Shown here piece after piece: positions 18,096 to 26,252 of a stretch of 64,000 nt of DNA (position 1 is the first letter of the stretch; every line of letters begins with the position of its first letter). This DNA comes from Muricoccus nepalensis. GTDB taxonomy: Bacteria; Pseudomonadota; Alphaproteobacteria; Acetobacterales; Acetobacteraceae. The DNA is taken from contig NZ_RCZP01000006.1 of assembly GCF_006438825.1 (NCBI RefSeq), positions 16,876-80,875 on the forward strand. Direction: 5' to 3'. The position numbers were made by a program, and so were the translations under genes. Under the pieces are notes generated by a model, which saw only the letters and a list, made by a program, of their open reading frames with translations, had not been told where the DNA came from and searched no databases.

Positions 18096-18883
18096 CCCTG
18101 CCCGCCGCCGCGTCGCTGGCCCCGCTGCTGGCCGCCTTCCTCCTCCTCGCCACCCCGGCGCTGGCGCAGCGCGAGCCGCCGCCGCCCGCGCCCCCCTTCG
18201 CCGGCCCGGCGCTGGCCGCGGAGCTCGGCCAGGACCGCATCGCGGTCGACACGAGCTTCTCCGGCGCCGACCTCCTCGTCTTCGGCGCGACGGACCGGCT
18301 GCTCGGCCCGGCCGGGGACAACGTGGTCATCCTCGGCCTCGGCCCGCCGCGCGACGTGGTAGTGCGCCGCCGCGTCCGCTGGCTCGGCCTCTGGGTCAAC
18401 GGCCCCTCCGCCCGCTTCCAGGAGGTGCCGAACTACTACGCCGTCGCCGCCACCGCCCCCGTCGCCGGCCTGCTCGAGGAAGCCGCGCGGCGCGAGCGGC
18501 GCCTCGGCCTCGACATGCTCACCGCCCGCCTCGCCGGCCCGCGCGACCCCCTCTTCCGCGCGGCCCTGGTCGACCTCAAGCGCGGCTCGCGCCTCTGGAA
18601 CGAGGAGGAGAGCCCCGTCGAGGTCTCCGGCGGCCGCCTCTTCCACGCCCGCCTGCCGCTGCCCTCGACCATCGCGACGGGGGACTACATCGTCCAGGTG
18701 CTGCTCGTGCGGAACAACCGCATCGTCGCCCGCCAGGAGCTTCCCTTCCGCGTGGACCGCGTCGGCGCCACCGCCCGCATCGCCGACGTCGCGCGCAGTC
18801 TGCCCTTCGCCTACGGCCTCGCCTGCATCGCGCTGGCGGCCTTCGCGGGCTGGCTCGGCAGCGTCATCTTCCGCCGCGGCTAG
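18092..18883 (+). CDS. TIGR02186-family membrane-anchored protein
   Basis: The 263-residue protein starts at GTG inside the upstream stop. A signal peptide (to about residue 25, ending ATPALAQ) precedes a periplasmic domain with ALAAELGQDRIAVDTSFSGA and RRVRWLGLWVN, and a C-terminal membrane helix (YGLACIALAAFAGWLGSVIF) followed by RRG anchors it. The family is conserved beside TauE/SafE permeases and is thought to work with them; no activity is known. The overlap supports one functional unit. Confidence 0.88.
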   Translation: MTLPAAASLAPLLAAFLLLATPALAQREPPPPAPPFAGPALAAELGQDRIAVDTSFSGADLLVFGATDRLLGPAGDNVVILGLGPPRDVVVRRRVRWLGLWVNGPSARFQEVPNYYAVAATAPVAGLLEEAARRERRLGLDMLTARLAGPRDPLFRAALVDLKRGSRLWNEEESPVEVSGGRLFHARLPLPSTIATGDYIVQVLLVRNNRIVARQELPFRVDRVGATARIADVARSLPFAYGLACIALAAFAGWLGSVIFRRG

Positions 18884-18944
18884 CGGATTTGCCGATCGCG
18901 GGCCCCGCGCGCATTCTCGGTCATCCCTTCCGCCAGGAGCCCCC

Positions 18945-19409
18945 ATGCCGCAGGACCGCGTCTTCCTCGTCGTGGTGGACGACAGCCCCGAGCGCGCGGT
19001 CGCGCTCCGCTACGCCTGCCTGCGCGTCCGCAAGTCCGGCGGCCGCGTCGCACTCCTCCGCGTGACCGAGCCGGTCGGGCTGCAGGAATGGGCGGGGGTC
19101 GGCGCCCTCATGCAGGAGGAGCGCCGGCAGGAGGCCGAGCAGCTCCTCTCCGCGCTCGCCGCCCAGGTGCAGGAGATCACGGGCGGGCTCCCCGTCATGC
19201 TCATCCGCGAGGGCGACCCGGTGGAGGAGGTCCTCGGCGCGCTGGAGGAGGACCGGCGCATGTCCATCCTCGTGCTGGCCACCGCCACCGAGGGCGGCCC
19301 GGGCCCCCTCGTCACCGCGCTCGCCGGCCGCCAGGCCGGGCGCCTCCGCTGCCCCGTCACCATCGTGCCCGGCGGCATGGACGACGCCGAGCTGGACCGC
19401 GTGACCTAA
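18945..19409 (+). CDS. Universal stress protein (UspA domain)
   Basis: The 154-residue protein opens with FLVVVDDSPERAVALRYA, the strand-Asp signature of the Usp fold. It ends with LVTALAGRQAGRLRCPVTIV, close to the ATP-binding G-2x-G-9x-G-S/T pattern but with substitutions, so nucleotide binding is uncertain. It is cytoplasmic. CCAGGAGCCCCC precedes the ATG. It stands alone, 61 bp after the TIGR02186 gene, so cotranscription is possible. Confidence 0.88.
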   Translation: MPQDRVFLVVVDDSPERAVALRYACLRVRKSGGRVALLRVTEPVGLQEWAGVGALMQEERRQEAEQLLSALAAQVQEITGGLPVMLIREGDPVEEVLGALEEDRRMSILVLATATEGGPGPLVTALAGRQAGRLRCPVTIVPGGMDDAELDRVT

Positions 19410-19527
19410 ACCTTCCGCGCGGCCCAACCCCGCGCCCCGCAACGGTTGCGCCGCGCCGCGGCCTGCCCCACATCCGGACGGACGGCGGTACCCCGTGCCG
19501 AAGCACCCGCCGCAAAAGGACCCCCCG

Positions 19528-20088
19528 ATGTTCATCGAGACCGAGGCGACGCCGAACCCCGCGACGCTCAAGTTCCTGCCCGGCCAGCCCGTGATGGGCG
19601 AGCGCGGCACCGCCGACTTCATCTCCGCCGAGGCCGCCGGGCGCTCCCCGCTCGCCGCCAGCCTCTTCGAGCTCGAGGGCGTGGCTCGCGTCTTCCTCGG
19701 CGCCGACTTCGTGACGGTCACCAAGTCCGGCGCCGCCGACTGGGCCGCGCTCCGCCCGCAGGTGCTCGGCGCCATCATGGAGCACGCCATGGCCGGCCGC
19801 CCCATCCTCGCCGGCGAGGAGGCCGAGGAGGACGAGGACACCGACCCCGCGGACGCCGAGGTCGTGGCCCAGATCAAGGAGCTGCTCGACACCCGCGTGC
19901 GCCCGGCGGTGGCCGGCGACGGCGGCGACATCGTCTTCCGCGGCTTCCGCGACGGGGTGGTGAAGCTGCGCATGCAGGGCGCCTGCTCCGGCTGCCCCTC
20001 CTCCCGCGCCACCCTCAAGCACGGCGTCGAGAACATGCTGCGCCACTACGTGCCCGAGGTCGTGGCCGTGGAGCAGGTGGAGGCCTGA
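19528..20088 (+). CDS. NifU-family iron-sulfur scaffold protein (NFU1 type)
   Basis: The 186-residue protein has the N-terminal NFU domain (FIETEATPNPATLKFLPGQ) and a C-terminal NifU-like domain with the cluster-binding CSGC in MQGACSGCPSSRATLKHGVE. It delivers 4Fe-4S clusters to apo-enzymes. The start at 19528 is supported by AAAAGGA nine bases upstream and by the conserved MFIETE N-terminus; a GTG 33 bp upstream is not conserved. An acidic linker (EEAEEDEDTDPADAE) joins the domains. Confidence 0.94.
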   Translation: MFIETEATPNPATLKFLPGQPVMGERGTADFISAEAAGRSPLAASLFELEGVARVFLGADFVTVTKSGAADWAALRPQVLGAIMEHAMAGRPILAGEEAEEDEDTDPADAEVVAQIKELLDTRVRPAVAGDGGDIVFRGFRDGVVKLRMQGACSGCPSSRATLKHGVENMLRHYVPEVVAVEQVEA

Positions 20089-20199
20089 GCCCTCATTCAC
20101 CCCGGTGATCGCGACGATTACCGGGGCGATCGCGGCGACGCCGCGCGGCGACTGGCCGCGCGGCCGCTTCGGACCAATGATAGGGGCAAGGAGATTCCC

Positions 20200-20811
20200 A
20201 TGCCCGACACCAACCTTCCCCCCGACGCCCGCCTCGGCGACGCGGCGCTGGACCGCATCTTCCGCCAGGCCCGCACCGCCAACGCCTGGCAGGACCGCCC
20301 CGTGCCGGACGCGCTCCTGCGCGAGCTCTACGAGACCGTCGCCCTCGGCCCGACGAGCGCCAACCAGAGCCCAGGCCGCTTCGTCTTCGTCCGCACGCCC
20401 GAGGGCCGCGCGAAGCTCCTCGACGCCGTCTCCGCCGGCAACCAGGAGAAGACCCGCACGGCGCCCGTGACGGTCATCGTCGCCTACGACCCCGCCTTCT
20501 ACGAGCACCTGCCGCGCCTCTTCCCGCACGCCGACGCCAAGTCCTGGTTCACCGGCAAGCCCGAATTCGCCGAGCGCAGCGCGCTGATGAACAGCACCCT
20601 GCAGGCCGCCTACCTCATCATGGCCGCCCGCGCCCTCGGGCTCGACGCCGGCCCGATGGGCGGCTTCGACGCCGCGAAGACGAACGAGCTCTTCCTCGCC
20701 GAGAGCGGCTGGAAGTCCACCATGCTCATCAATCTCGGCTACGGCGACCACTCCAAGACCTTCGGCCGCCTGCCGCGCCTCGCCTTCGACGAGGCCGCCG
20801 TCCTCGCCTGA
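20200..20811 (+). CDS. Nitroreductase-family FMN reductase (RutE/HadB-like)
   Basis: The 203-residue protein has [20 protein letters not shown] and [20 protein letters not shown], the RutE-type FMN-binding pattern, followed by [16 protein letters not shown] and LINLGYGD. RutE reduces malonic semialdehyde in uracil breakdown, but no other rut genes lie here, so the substrate is uncertain. ATG is preceded by AAGGAGATTCCC, a strong binding site. A 25-nt hairpin follows the stop. Confidence 0.87.
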   Translation: MPDTNLPPDARLGDAALDRIFRQARTANAWQDRPVPDALLRELYETVALGPTSANQSPGRFVFVRTPEGRAKLLDAVSAGNQEKTRTAPVTVIVAYDPAFYEHLPRLFPHADAKSWFTGKPEFAERSALMNSTLQAAYLIMAARALGLDAGPMGGFDAAKTNELFLAESGWKSTMLINLGYGDHSKTFGRLPRLAFDEAAVLA

Positions 20812-20818
20812 CCCCCCG

Positions 20819-20843
20819 CCGCGAAGGGCCCGCCCCTTCGCGG
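20819..20843. terminator. Hairpin between convergent genes
   Basis: CCGCGAAGGG and CCCTTCGCGG form a perfect 10-bp stem with a 5-nt loop. It sits between the nitroreductase stop and the stop of the opposing TauE/SafE gene, so it may end transcription from both sides. No uridine run follows, which is common in such GC-rich genomes. Confidence 0.6.
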
Positions 20844-20855
20844 CCCCCCGCCCGC

Positions 20856-21617
20856 CTAGGGCACGGCGGCCGCCACGGCCGGCCAGAGCAGCACCGCGCC
20901 GTGGGCGACGTAGTAGGCGGCAATCGCCGTGACCAGGCGCCCTGCCCAGAGGCGGAACTGCCCGTCCGTCATCCGCTCCAGCAACCGCCGCGCCAGCGTG
21001 GTGCCGAGCATCGAGGCCCCGACCGCGAGCGCCGCCATCAGCGGGTCGACCCCCGCCGCGGCGTCGATGATGAGCCCGAAGTAGAGAAGCTTCGCGGCGT
21101 GGCCGAAGACCTGGCAGACGGCCTTCGTCGCCACGATCCCGCGCCGGTCCATCCGCCCGCCGAGGAAGAAGGCGTCGACCAGCGGCCCCGACACGCCCGT
21201 CAGCAGCAGCAGCGTCATGCAGGCCCCGCCATAGGCCAGGCCCTGGGGCAGACGCTCCGGGTCGGGCTTCAGCCCCGGCGGCAGGAGCCGCAGGAGGAAG
21301 GGCGACACCCCCAGCATCAGCATCGCGACCGCCCGGTCGGGCACGTAGCGCGTCAGCGACCAGGCGCCGAGCGCCGCCAGCGACCCCGCCATGTAGGGGG
21401 AGGCCGCCCGCCACTGGACATGCCGCCACCACAGCAGGCCCCGCCACAGGTTGGAGGCGATCTGCGTCACGGCGTGCAGCGCCATCGCCGCCGGCAGCGG
21501 CAGCGCCGCCAGCAGCACGCCGAGGAGGATCAGCCCGCCCGCCATCCCGAACACGCCGGAGAGGAAGGCCGTCCCGACCATCACCAGGGACAGGCCGAGC
21601 ACCAGCGCCGGCGTCAT
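20856..21617 (-). CDS. TauE/SafE-family membrane transporter
   Basis: This 253-residue membrane protein has the family motif LSGVFGMAGGLILLGVLLAA near the N-terminus and LLLTGVSGPLVDAFFLGG in the second half, with seven or eight hydrophobic segments. It is only distantly similar to the one at 17187. Its ATG overlaps the stop of the 88-aa gene (ATGA). Divergent placement from a LysR regulator suggests regulation by that protein; the transported anion is unknown. Confidence 0.9.
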   Translation of the reverse strand: MTPALVLGLSLVMVGTAFLSGVFGMAGGLILLGVLLAALPLPAAMALHAVTQIASNLWRGLLWWRHVQWRAASPYMAGSLAALGAWSLTRYVPDRAVAMLMLGVSPFLLRLLPPGLKPDPERLPQGLAYGGACMTLLLLTGVSGPLVDAFFLGGRMDRRGIVATKAVCQVFGHAAKLLYFGLIIDAAAGVDPLMAALAVGASMLGTTLARRLLERMTDGQFRLWAGRLVTAIAAYYVAHGAVLLWPAVAAAVP

Positions 21618-21880
21618 CGGGCCGCCGCCTCCGCCGCGACGGAGGCCGCCCCCGCCAGCCTCTCCCGCCCCGCCTCGGTCAGCAGCACCACCGTCGAGCC
21701 CGCCCGGTCCTCCCCCAACCGGACCAGCCGCCCGGCCGTCGCCTCCTCCCAGACCGGCAGGCGCGGGCAGGAGGTGCGCCAGGCCTCCATCGTCTCCGCG
21801 TAGCCGCGCGGCCGGTCCGCGACCCAGGCGAGGAACTGCTCGAGGAGATAGGCGGCGGGATCGGGGGCCGGCGGGGGCAT
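21614..21880 (-). CDS. Small conserved hypothetical protein, 88 aa
   Basis: The sequence (start MPPPAPDPAAYLLEQFLAWV) has YAETMEAWRTSCPRLPVWEE and then RLVRLGEDRAGSTVVLLTEA, a pattern like a compact winged-helix with a final beta wing. No family name is recognised. It is first in a two-gene unit with the transporter, with an ATGA overlap, and is divergent from the LysR gene. Confidence 0.75.
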   Translation of the reverse strand: MPPPAPDPAAYLLEQFLAWVADRPRGYAETMEAWRTSCPRLPVWEEATAGRLVRLGEDRAGSTVVLLTEAGRERLAGAASVAAEAAAR

Positions 21881-21959
21881 CGGGAGGGCTCCGGAAAGCG
21901 ACGGCCCCGTAATAACCGCTTGGCGCCATGCCTCACAGCGCGTTCAATGCCCGATCCTG

Positions 21960-21974
21960 ATACCGCCAGGGTAT
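21960..21974. promoter_or_regulatory. Putative LysR-type operator overlapping the regulator's start region
   Basis: ATACC-GCCAG-GGTAT is a perfect interrupted palindrome and contains the LysR T-N11-A pattern (T at 21961, A at 21973). It ends three bases before the ATG of the LysR gene, where a ribosome binding site would lie, and about 80 bp upstream of the divergent 88-aa gene. Confidence 0.6.
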
Positions 21975-21977
21975 GGC

Positions 21978-22901
21978 ATGATCGACCTGCGCCGCCTCCG
22001 CGCCTTCCTGGTCACCGCCGAGGAGGGGCACGTCACCCGCGCGGCCGAGCGGCTGGGCATGCAGCAACCCCCGCTGACCCGCCTGCTGCGCGGGTTGGAG
22101 GAGGAGCTCGGCACCCAACTCCTGCACCGCCTGCCGCGGGGCGTCGCGCCCACGGACGCCGGGCGGGTGCTGATGGAGGAGGCGCGCGCCGTGCTCGCCC
22201 GCGCCACGACGCTGGAGGAGACCGTCCGCCGCGCCGCGCGCGGGGAGGCGGGGCGGCTCGCCATCGGCTTCACCAGCTCCGCCGCGCTGCACCCCTTCGT
22301 GCCCGGCGTGCTGCGGCGCTTCCGGGAAGCCCTGCCGGGCCTGCGCGTGGAGCTCGACGAGGCCGGCACGGCGGAGCTGGTGGAGGCGGTCCTGCTCGGC
22401 CGCCTCGACGCGGCCTTCGTGCGGTCCCCGGTCGGCTCCGTGGCCGGCCTCGCGGTGGAGCGGGTGCTCGAGGAGCCGATGCTCGCCGCCCTTCCCGCCG
22501 GCCACCCCCTCGCCTCGGCGGAGGGGCCGCCCCTGCCCCTCGCGGCCCTCGCGGGGGAGGCCTTCATCCTGTACCGCCGAAGGGCCGGCCCGGGCCTCTA
22601 CGACACGATCCTCGCCGCCTGCCGGGAGGCCGGCTTCACCCCCGCCATCGCGCAGGAGGCGCCGCGCCTGCCCGCCACCCTCAGCCTCGTCGCGGCTGGG
22701 CTGGGCATCTCCCTGGTGCCGGAATCGATGCGGCGCCTGGCGATCGAGGGCGTGGCCTACCGGCTGCTCGAGCCGAGCCCGGGCCTGGCTGCGCCCATCC
22801 ACCTCGTCCTCCGCCGCGGCGGCCTCGGCGCCGCCGCCGTCCGGTTCCGGACCGCGGTGCGCGCCGCCGCCACCGCCCGGCCCGCCCCGTCCGGGGCGTG
22901 A
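21978..22901 (+). CDS. LysR-family transcriptional regulator
   Basis: The 307-residue regulator has an N-terminal winged helix-turn-helix (FLVTAEEGHVTRAAERLGMQ, then PPLTRLLRGLEEELG), a linker helix, and the two-lobed effector domain with FVPGVLRRFREALPGLRVEL. It is close in layout to BenM/CatM-type regulators. It faces the 88-aa/transporter pair, the classical arrangement for a LysR target. No purine-rich ribosome binding site precedes the ATG; the palindrome at 21960-21974 occupies that position. Confidence 0.92.
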   Translation: MIDLRRLRAFLVTAEEGHVTRAAERLGMQQPPLTRLLRGLEEELGTQLLHRLPRGVAPTDAGRVLMEEARAVLARATTLEETVRRAARGEAGRLAIGFTSSAALHPFVPGVLRRFREALPGLRVELDEAGTAELVEAVLLGRLDAAFVRSPVGSVAGLAVERVLEEPMLAALPAGHPLASAEGPPLPLAALAGEAFILYRRRAGPGLYDTILAACREAGFTPAIAQEAPRLPATLSLVAAGLGISLVPESMRRLAIEGVAYRLLEPSPGLAAPIHLVLRRGGLGAAAVRFRTAVRAAATARPAPSGA

Positions 22902-22941
22902 GCCGCGCCGGCCGCCCGGGGCCTTCGCCCCGGCCGGTCCG

Positions 22942-23658
22942 TCAGGCCGCCACGCGCCCCGCCTGCGGGTCGAGGCGGTAGCCGCCGCCCTCGGTCAGCA
23001 ACAGCGAGGCCGTCGCCGGGTCCGGCTCGATCTTCTGCCGGAGGCGGTAGATGTGGGTCTCGAGCGTGTGGGTCGTGACCGCCGCGTTGTAGCCCCAGAC
23101 CTCGTTCAGCAGGATCTGCCGCCCGACGGGCCGCCCGCCGGCGCGGTAGAGGAACTTCAGGATCGCGCATTCCTTCTCGGTCAGGCGGATCCGGCGGTTG
23201 CGCCCGGTGTCCTGCAGCATCTTGGCCGAGGGCCGGAACGTGTAGGGGCCGATGACGAAGACCGCGTCCTCCGAGTTGTCGAAAACCCGGAGCTGGGCGC
23301 GGAGCCGCGCAATTAGTTCCATGATGCGGAACGGTTTCGCGATGTAGTCGTTGGCCCCCGAATCGAGGCCGCGGACGACGTCGTGCTCCGCGTCGGCGCC
23401 GGTCAGCATGATGATCGGCACCTTGATGCCGGTCCGCCGAAGCTCCGTGCAGAGGTCGCGGCCGTCGCCGTCCGGCAGCCCGATGTCGAGCAGCACGGCG
23501 TCAAAGCGGGCCCCGTCGGCGAGCAGGATCTGGCCTGCCTCGGCCATAGTACCGGCCTCGCGCGGCACGAATTCACCATCCACCGCCAGCTGTTCGGCCA
23601 GTGTTGCTCGCAGCGCCTGGTCGTCGTCCACGATCAGGACCGGACGTGGGTCCGACAT
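22942..23658 (-). CDS. OmpR/PhoB-family response regulator
   Basis: The 238-residue protein has a receiver domain (about 6-120) with the acidic pocket VDDDQ, phospho-acceptor Asp in FDAVLLDIGLPDGDGRD and Lys in NDYIAKPF, followed by a winged-helix domain (RIRLTEKECAILKFLYRAGG, HIYRLRQKIEPD). GGGAGGGTGC precedes the ATG. No histidine kinase is adjacent, so it is an orphan regulator. The partner and regulon are unknown. Confidence 0.92.
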   Translation of the reverse strand: MSDPRPVLIVDDDQALRATLAEQLAVDGEFVPREAGTMAEAGQILLADGARFDAVLLDIGLPDGDGRDLCTELRRTGIKVPIIMLTGADAEHDVVRGLDSGANDYIAKPFRIMELIARLRAQLRVFDNSEDAVFVIGPYTFRPSAKMLQDTGRNRRIRLTEKECAILKFLYRAGGRPVGRQILLNEVWGYNAAVTTHTLETHIYRLRQKIEPDPATASLLLTEGGGYRLDPQAGRVAA

Positions 23659-23941
23659 GCACCCTCCCGTTGAAGGTCTATCCGGCCCGACCGCCGAAAC
23701 GGCAATCCCGGAACTGTGAGGCTCGATATGGGGCCAACACGTGTCTCGCGGCAAGGCTTGGCTCTCTTTTTCGTGGGGGTTGAGGCCCCCCGGCACCGCT
23801 CGCGCCCTTCGCTGCCCCCTTTTGGCCATGACGCGAACCCCATATTGGGGGCGCGATCATGGGTGCGATGCGATACCGGATCGTTTACGGGGCGTCCCCT
23901 CCGGCCTTATTGATCCGGCGAGGGCAGGAATGGGGAACGGC

Positions 23942-25108
23942 ATGGCCGAGGCAACGATGAGCGCCCTTCTGGACAGCGCCCGGGGCGGCACGGCGGGCAA
24001 GGCGCTCGCGGCCGGCATGCGCGCGGTCCACCGCGCCGCCTCCGACCTCCGCCGCGGCACCCCCGTCCTGCTGGACGGCGGCGGGGAGTGCCTCGTCCTC
24101 GCGGCCGCCGAGACGGTCGGCGCCCGCGGCCTGTCCGAGCTGTCCGAGGCGGCGACCGGCCCCGCGGTGCTGCTCCTCTCCGCGGCCCGCGCCGCCGCCC
24201 TGCTGGCGGGCGCCGCGGCGGGCGGCGAGGAGGCGCCGGTCTCGCTCCGCCTCCCGCCCTCGCTCCTCGACCCCGAGTCGCTCCGCCGCCTCGCCGACCC
24301 CGTGGCCGAGCAGCTCCTCCCCGAGGCGCCGCAGGTCGTCCCCTCCGCGGGCTTCGCCCAGGCCCTGTCGCCGGCGGCCATCGCGCTCGCCAAGGCGGCC
24401 CGGCTGCTCCCGGCCCTCGTCGCGGCGCCCGCCTCGGCCGCCGCCGCCGCGCGGCTCGGCCTCCTCTCGGTCAGCGTCGCCGACGTGCTCGCCTATCCCC
24501 TCTCGGCCGCCGCCAGCCTCACCCGCGTCGCCGAGGCCTCCGTGCCCCTCGAGGACGCGCCGGAGGCCCGCATCGTCGCCTTCCGCGCCGCGGACGGCGG
24601 GATCGAGCACCTGGCCATCCTCGTCGGCCACCCGGAGAAGGGCGGCGCCGCGCCGCTCTGCCGCATCCACTCCGAGTGCTTCACGGGCGACCTGCTGGGC
24701 TCGCTCCGCTGCGACTGCGGGCCGCAGCTCCGCGGCGCCATCGCGCGCATGGCCGCCGAGGAGAGCGGCGGCGTCCTCCTCTACCTCGCGCAGGAGGGGC
24801 GGGGCATCGGCCTCGTGAACAAGCTGCGCGCCTATACCCTGCAGGACGCGGGGCTCGACACGCTCGACGCCAACCGCGCCCTCGGCTACGGCGCCGACGA
24901 GCGGGACTTCCGGGTCGCCGCGACGATGCTCGAGGCGCTCGGCATCCCCGAGGTGCGGGTGCTGACGAACAACCCCGAGAAGCTCGCGGGCCTCGCCGCC
25001 TGCGGCATCGGCGTGAAGGGGCGCGTCTCGCACCTCTTCGCGGCGAACGGGGTGAACGATGGCTACCTCGCCACGAAGAAGGCCCGCTTCGGCCACCTGC
25101 TGGGATAG
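23942..25108 (+). CDS. ribA: GTP cyclohydrolase II with N-terminal extension
   Basis: The C-terminal half is RibA: the zinc site HSECFTGDLLGSLRCDCG, the catalytic QEGRGIGLVNKLRAY and the NNPEK motif. It converts GTP to the first riboflavin intermediate. The N-terminal about 190 residues are Ala/Leu-rich and show no intact DHBP synthase (RibB) motifs; they match the degenerate leader of alphaproteobacterial RibA proteins. ATG at 23942 has GGGGAA upstream; an ATG at 23930 in the same frame is also possible. Confidence 0.9.
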   Translation: MAEATMSALLDSARGGTAGKALAAGMRAVHRAASDLRRGTPVLLDGGGECLVLAAAETVGARGLSELSEAATGPAVLLLSAARAAALLAGAAAGGEEAPVSLRLPPSLLDPESLRRLADPVAEQLLPEAPQVVPSAGFAQALSPAAIALAKAARLLPALVAAPASAAAAARLGLLSVSVADVLAYPLSAAASLTRVAEASVPLEDAPEARIVAFRAADGGIEHLAILVGHPEKGGAAPLCRIHSECFTGDLLGSLRCDCGPQLRGAIARMAAEESGGVLLYLAQEGRGIGLVNKLRAYTLQDAGLDTLDANRALGYGADERDFRVAATMLEALGIPEVRVLTNNPEKLAGLAACGIGVKGRVSHLFAANGVNDGYLATKKARFGHLLG

Positions 25109-25111
25109 GAA

Positions 25112-25140
25112 AAGGGGCAGGCCTCCCTGGCACGCCCCTT
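25112..25140 (+). terminator. Hairpin after ribA
   Basis: AAGGGGC and GCCCCTT pair across a 15-nt loop immediately after the ribA stop. The preceding A-run and following TTGCG make it a weak intrinsic terminator candidate. Confidence 0.4.
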
Positions 25141-25177
25141 GCGCTGCCTCCCTCGCCCGGAGGGCTGGAGAGGCACC

Positions 25178-25642
25178 ATGAACCCCATCGTCCCCAACAC
25201 CGCGAGCCCCGAAGGCTGGGGCATGTTCGAGGGCCGCACCTATGGCGGCAGCCGCCCCGCCCCCGATGGCGGACCGCCCCTCTTCGGGGAGGAGGCGGCG
25301 CCGATGCCCGCCACGGCCTCCTTCGACGACCTGCTGGAATCGCTCAACCCGCTGCAGCACCTGCCGGGGGCCGGCACGATCTACCGGGAGGTGACCGGCA
25401 ACGCCGCCCCCATCGCCGCCCGCATCCTCGTGGGCTCGCTGATTGGCGGGCCCATGGGCTTCGTCGGCGGCGTCGCGGCCGCGATGGTGGAAGTGAGCGG
25501 CTTCGTCGACACCCTCCGCGCCATCGCCAACGGGCGCGACCAGCCCACCGCCTTCCTCGCCTGGGGACAGTCGCCGGGCCCGGACGCCATCGCCCGCGGC
25601 CGCCTGGCCTACGAGGAGCAGATGCGCGGCAACATGGCCTGA
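25178..25642 (+). CDS. Conserved hypothetical protein with glycine-rich membrane segment, 154 aa
   Basis: The product begins MNPIVPNTASPEGWGMFEGR. The middle (about 80-115) contains a hydrophobic Gly-rich stretch, ILVGSLIGGPMGFVGGVAAA, which could insert in a membrane, preceded by LNPLQHLPGAGTIYREVTG. AGAGGCACC stands before the ATG. I recognise the layout from hypothetical proteins of Acetobacteraceae and Rhodospirillales but know no function. The L,D-transpeptidase gene follows after 51 bp. Confidence 0.75.
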   Translation: MNPIVPNTASPEGWGMFEGRTYGGSRPAPDGGPPLFGEEAAPMPATASFDDLLESLNPLQHLPGAGTIYREVTGNAAPIAARILVGSLIGGPMGFVGGVAAAMVEVSGFVDTLRAIANGRDQPTAFLAWGQSPGPDAIARGRLAYEEQMRGNMA

Positions 25643-25693
25643 CGCCGGGGCTGGGCCCTTGCGCCCCGCCCCGCGCCTCGGCCAGGAAGCGGC

Positions 25694-26182
25694 ATGACGA
25701 TCGCCTGGCTGGACGGCACCCACCTCACCCTGCAGCGCGACCGCTGGCGCTGCGCCATCGGCCGCGGCGGCATCCGCGCCGACAAGAGCGAGGGCGACGG
25801 CGCCACCCCGCGCGCCCTGCTGCCGCTCCGCCGCGTGCTCTACCGCGCCGACCGCCTGCCGCCGCCCCGCTGCGCCGTGCCCGTCGAGCCGCTCGCCCCC
25901 TCCGACGGCTGGTGCGACGACCCCGCGGACGCCGCCTACAACCGCCCGGTCACGCTGCCCCATCCGGCGCGGCACGAGACGATGTGGCGCGACGACCACG
26001 TCTACGACATCGTCGGCGTCCTCGGCTGGAACGACGCGCCGGTGGTCCGCGGCCGCGGCAGCGCGATCTTCCTCCACCTCGCCCGTCCCGATTACGCGCC
26101 GACCGAGGGCTGCGTCGCCCTCGCGCTCCCCGACCTCCGCGCCGCCCTGGCCGCCGGCCTCACCGCCATCGAGGTGGCCTGA
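25694..26182 (+). CDS. L,D-transpeptidase-like (YkuD) protein
   Basis: The 162-residue protein has no signal peptide. The catalytic segment reads GSAIFLHLARPDYAPTEGCV, with His and Cys in the YkuD order H-x(n)-GC. Other family residues are present: GRGGIRADKSEGDGATP near the N-terminus. The spacing and Ser/Thr usage differ slightly from the classic HGxx-S-x-GC, as in the short DUF-type YkuD proteins of this group. These enzymes crosslink peptidoglycan or attach proteins to it. Lack of an export signal is odd for that role. Confidence 0.85.
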   Translation: MTIAWLDGTHLTLQRDRWRCAIGRGGIRADKSEGDGATPRALLPLRRVLYRADRLPPPRCAVPVEPLAPSDGWCDDPADAAYNRPVTLPHPARHETMWRDDHVYDIVGVLGWNDAPVVRGRGSAIFLHLARPDYAPTEGCVALALPDLRAALAAGLTAIEVA

Positions 26183-26252
26183 CCGCCATTCCGCGCGAGG
26201 CGCGCACGATTTCGTGATGCGTCCGGGGGCGGCCGGCCCTATCCTCGCGCCG

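Noticed and set aside
23660-23941. FMN riboswitch or terminator upstream of ribA
   Set aside because: No FMN-element core is visible. The GGGGG/CCCCC hairpin near 23778 has no uridine run in either direction.
26214-26252. Longer start for the YjbF-like lipoprotein
   Set aside because: It would place 13 non-hydrophobic residues before an otherwise complete signal peptide; ATG 26253 fits the lipobox spacing better, though the point is open.
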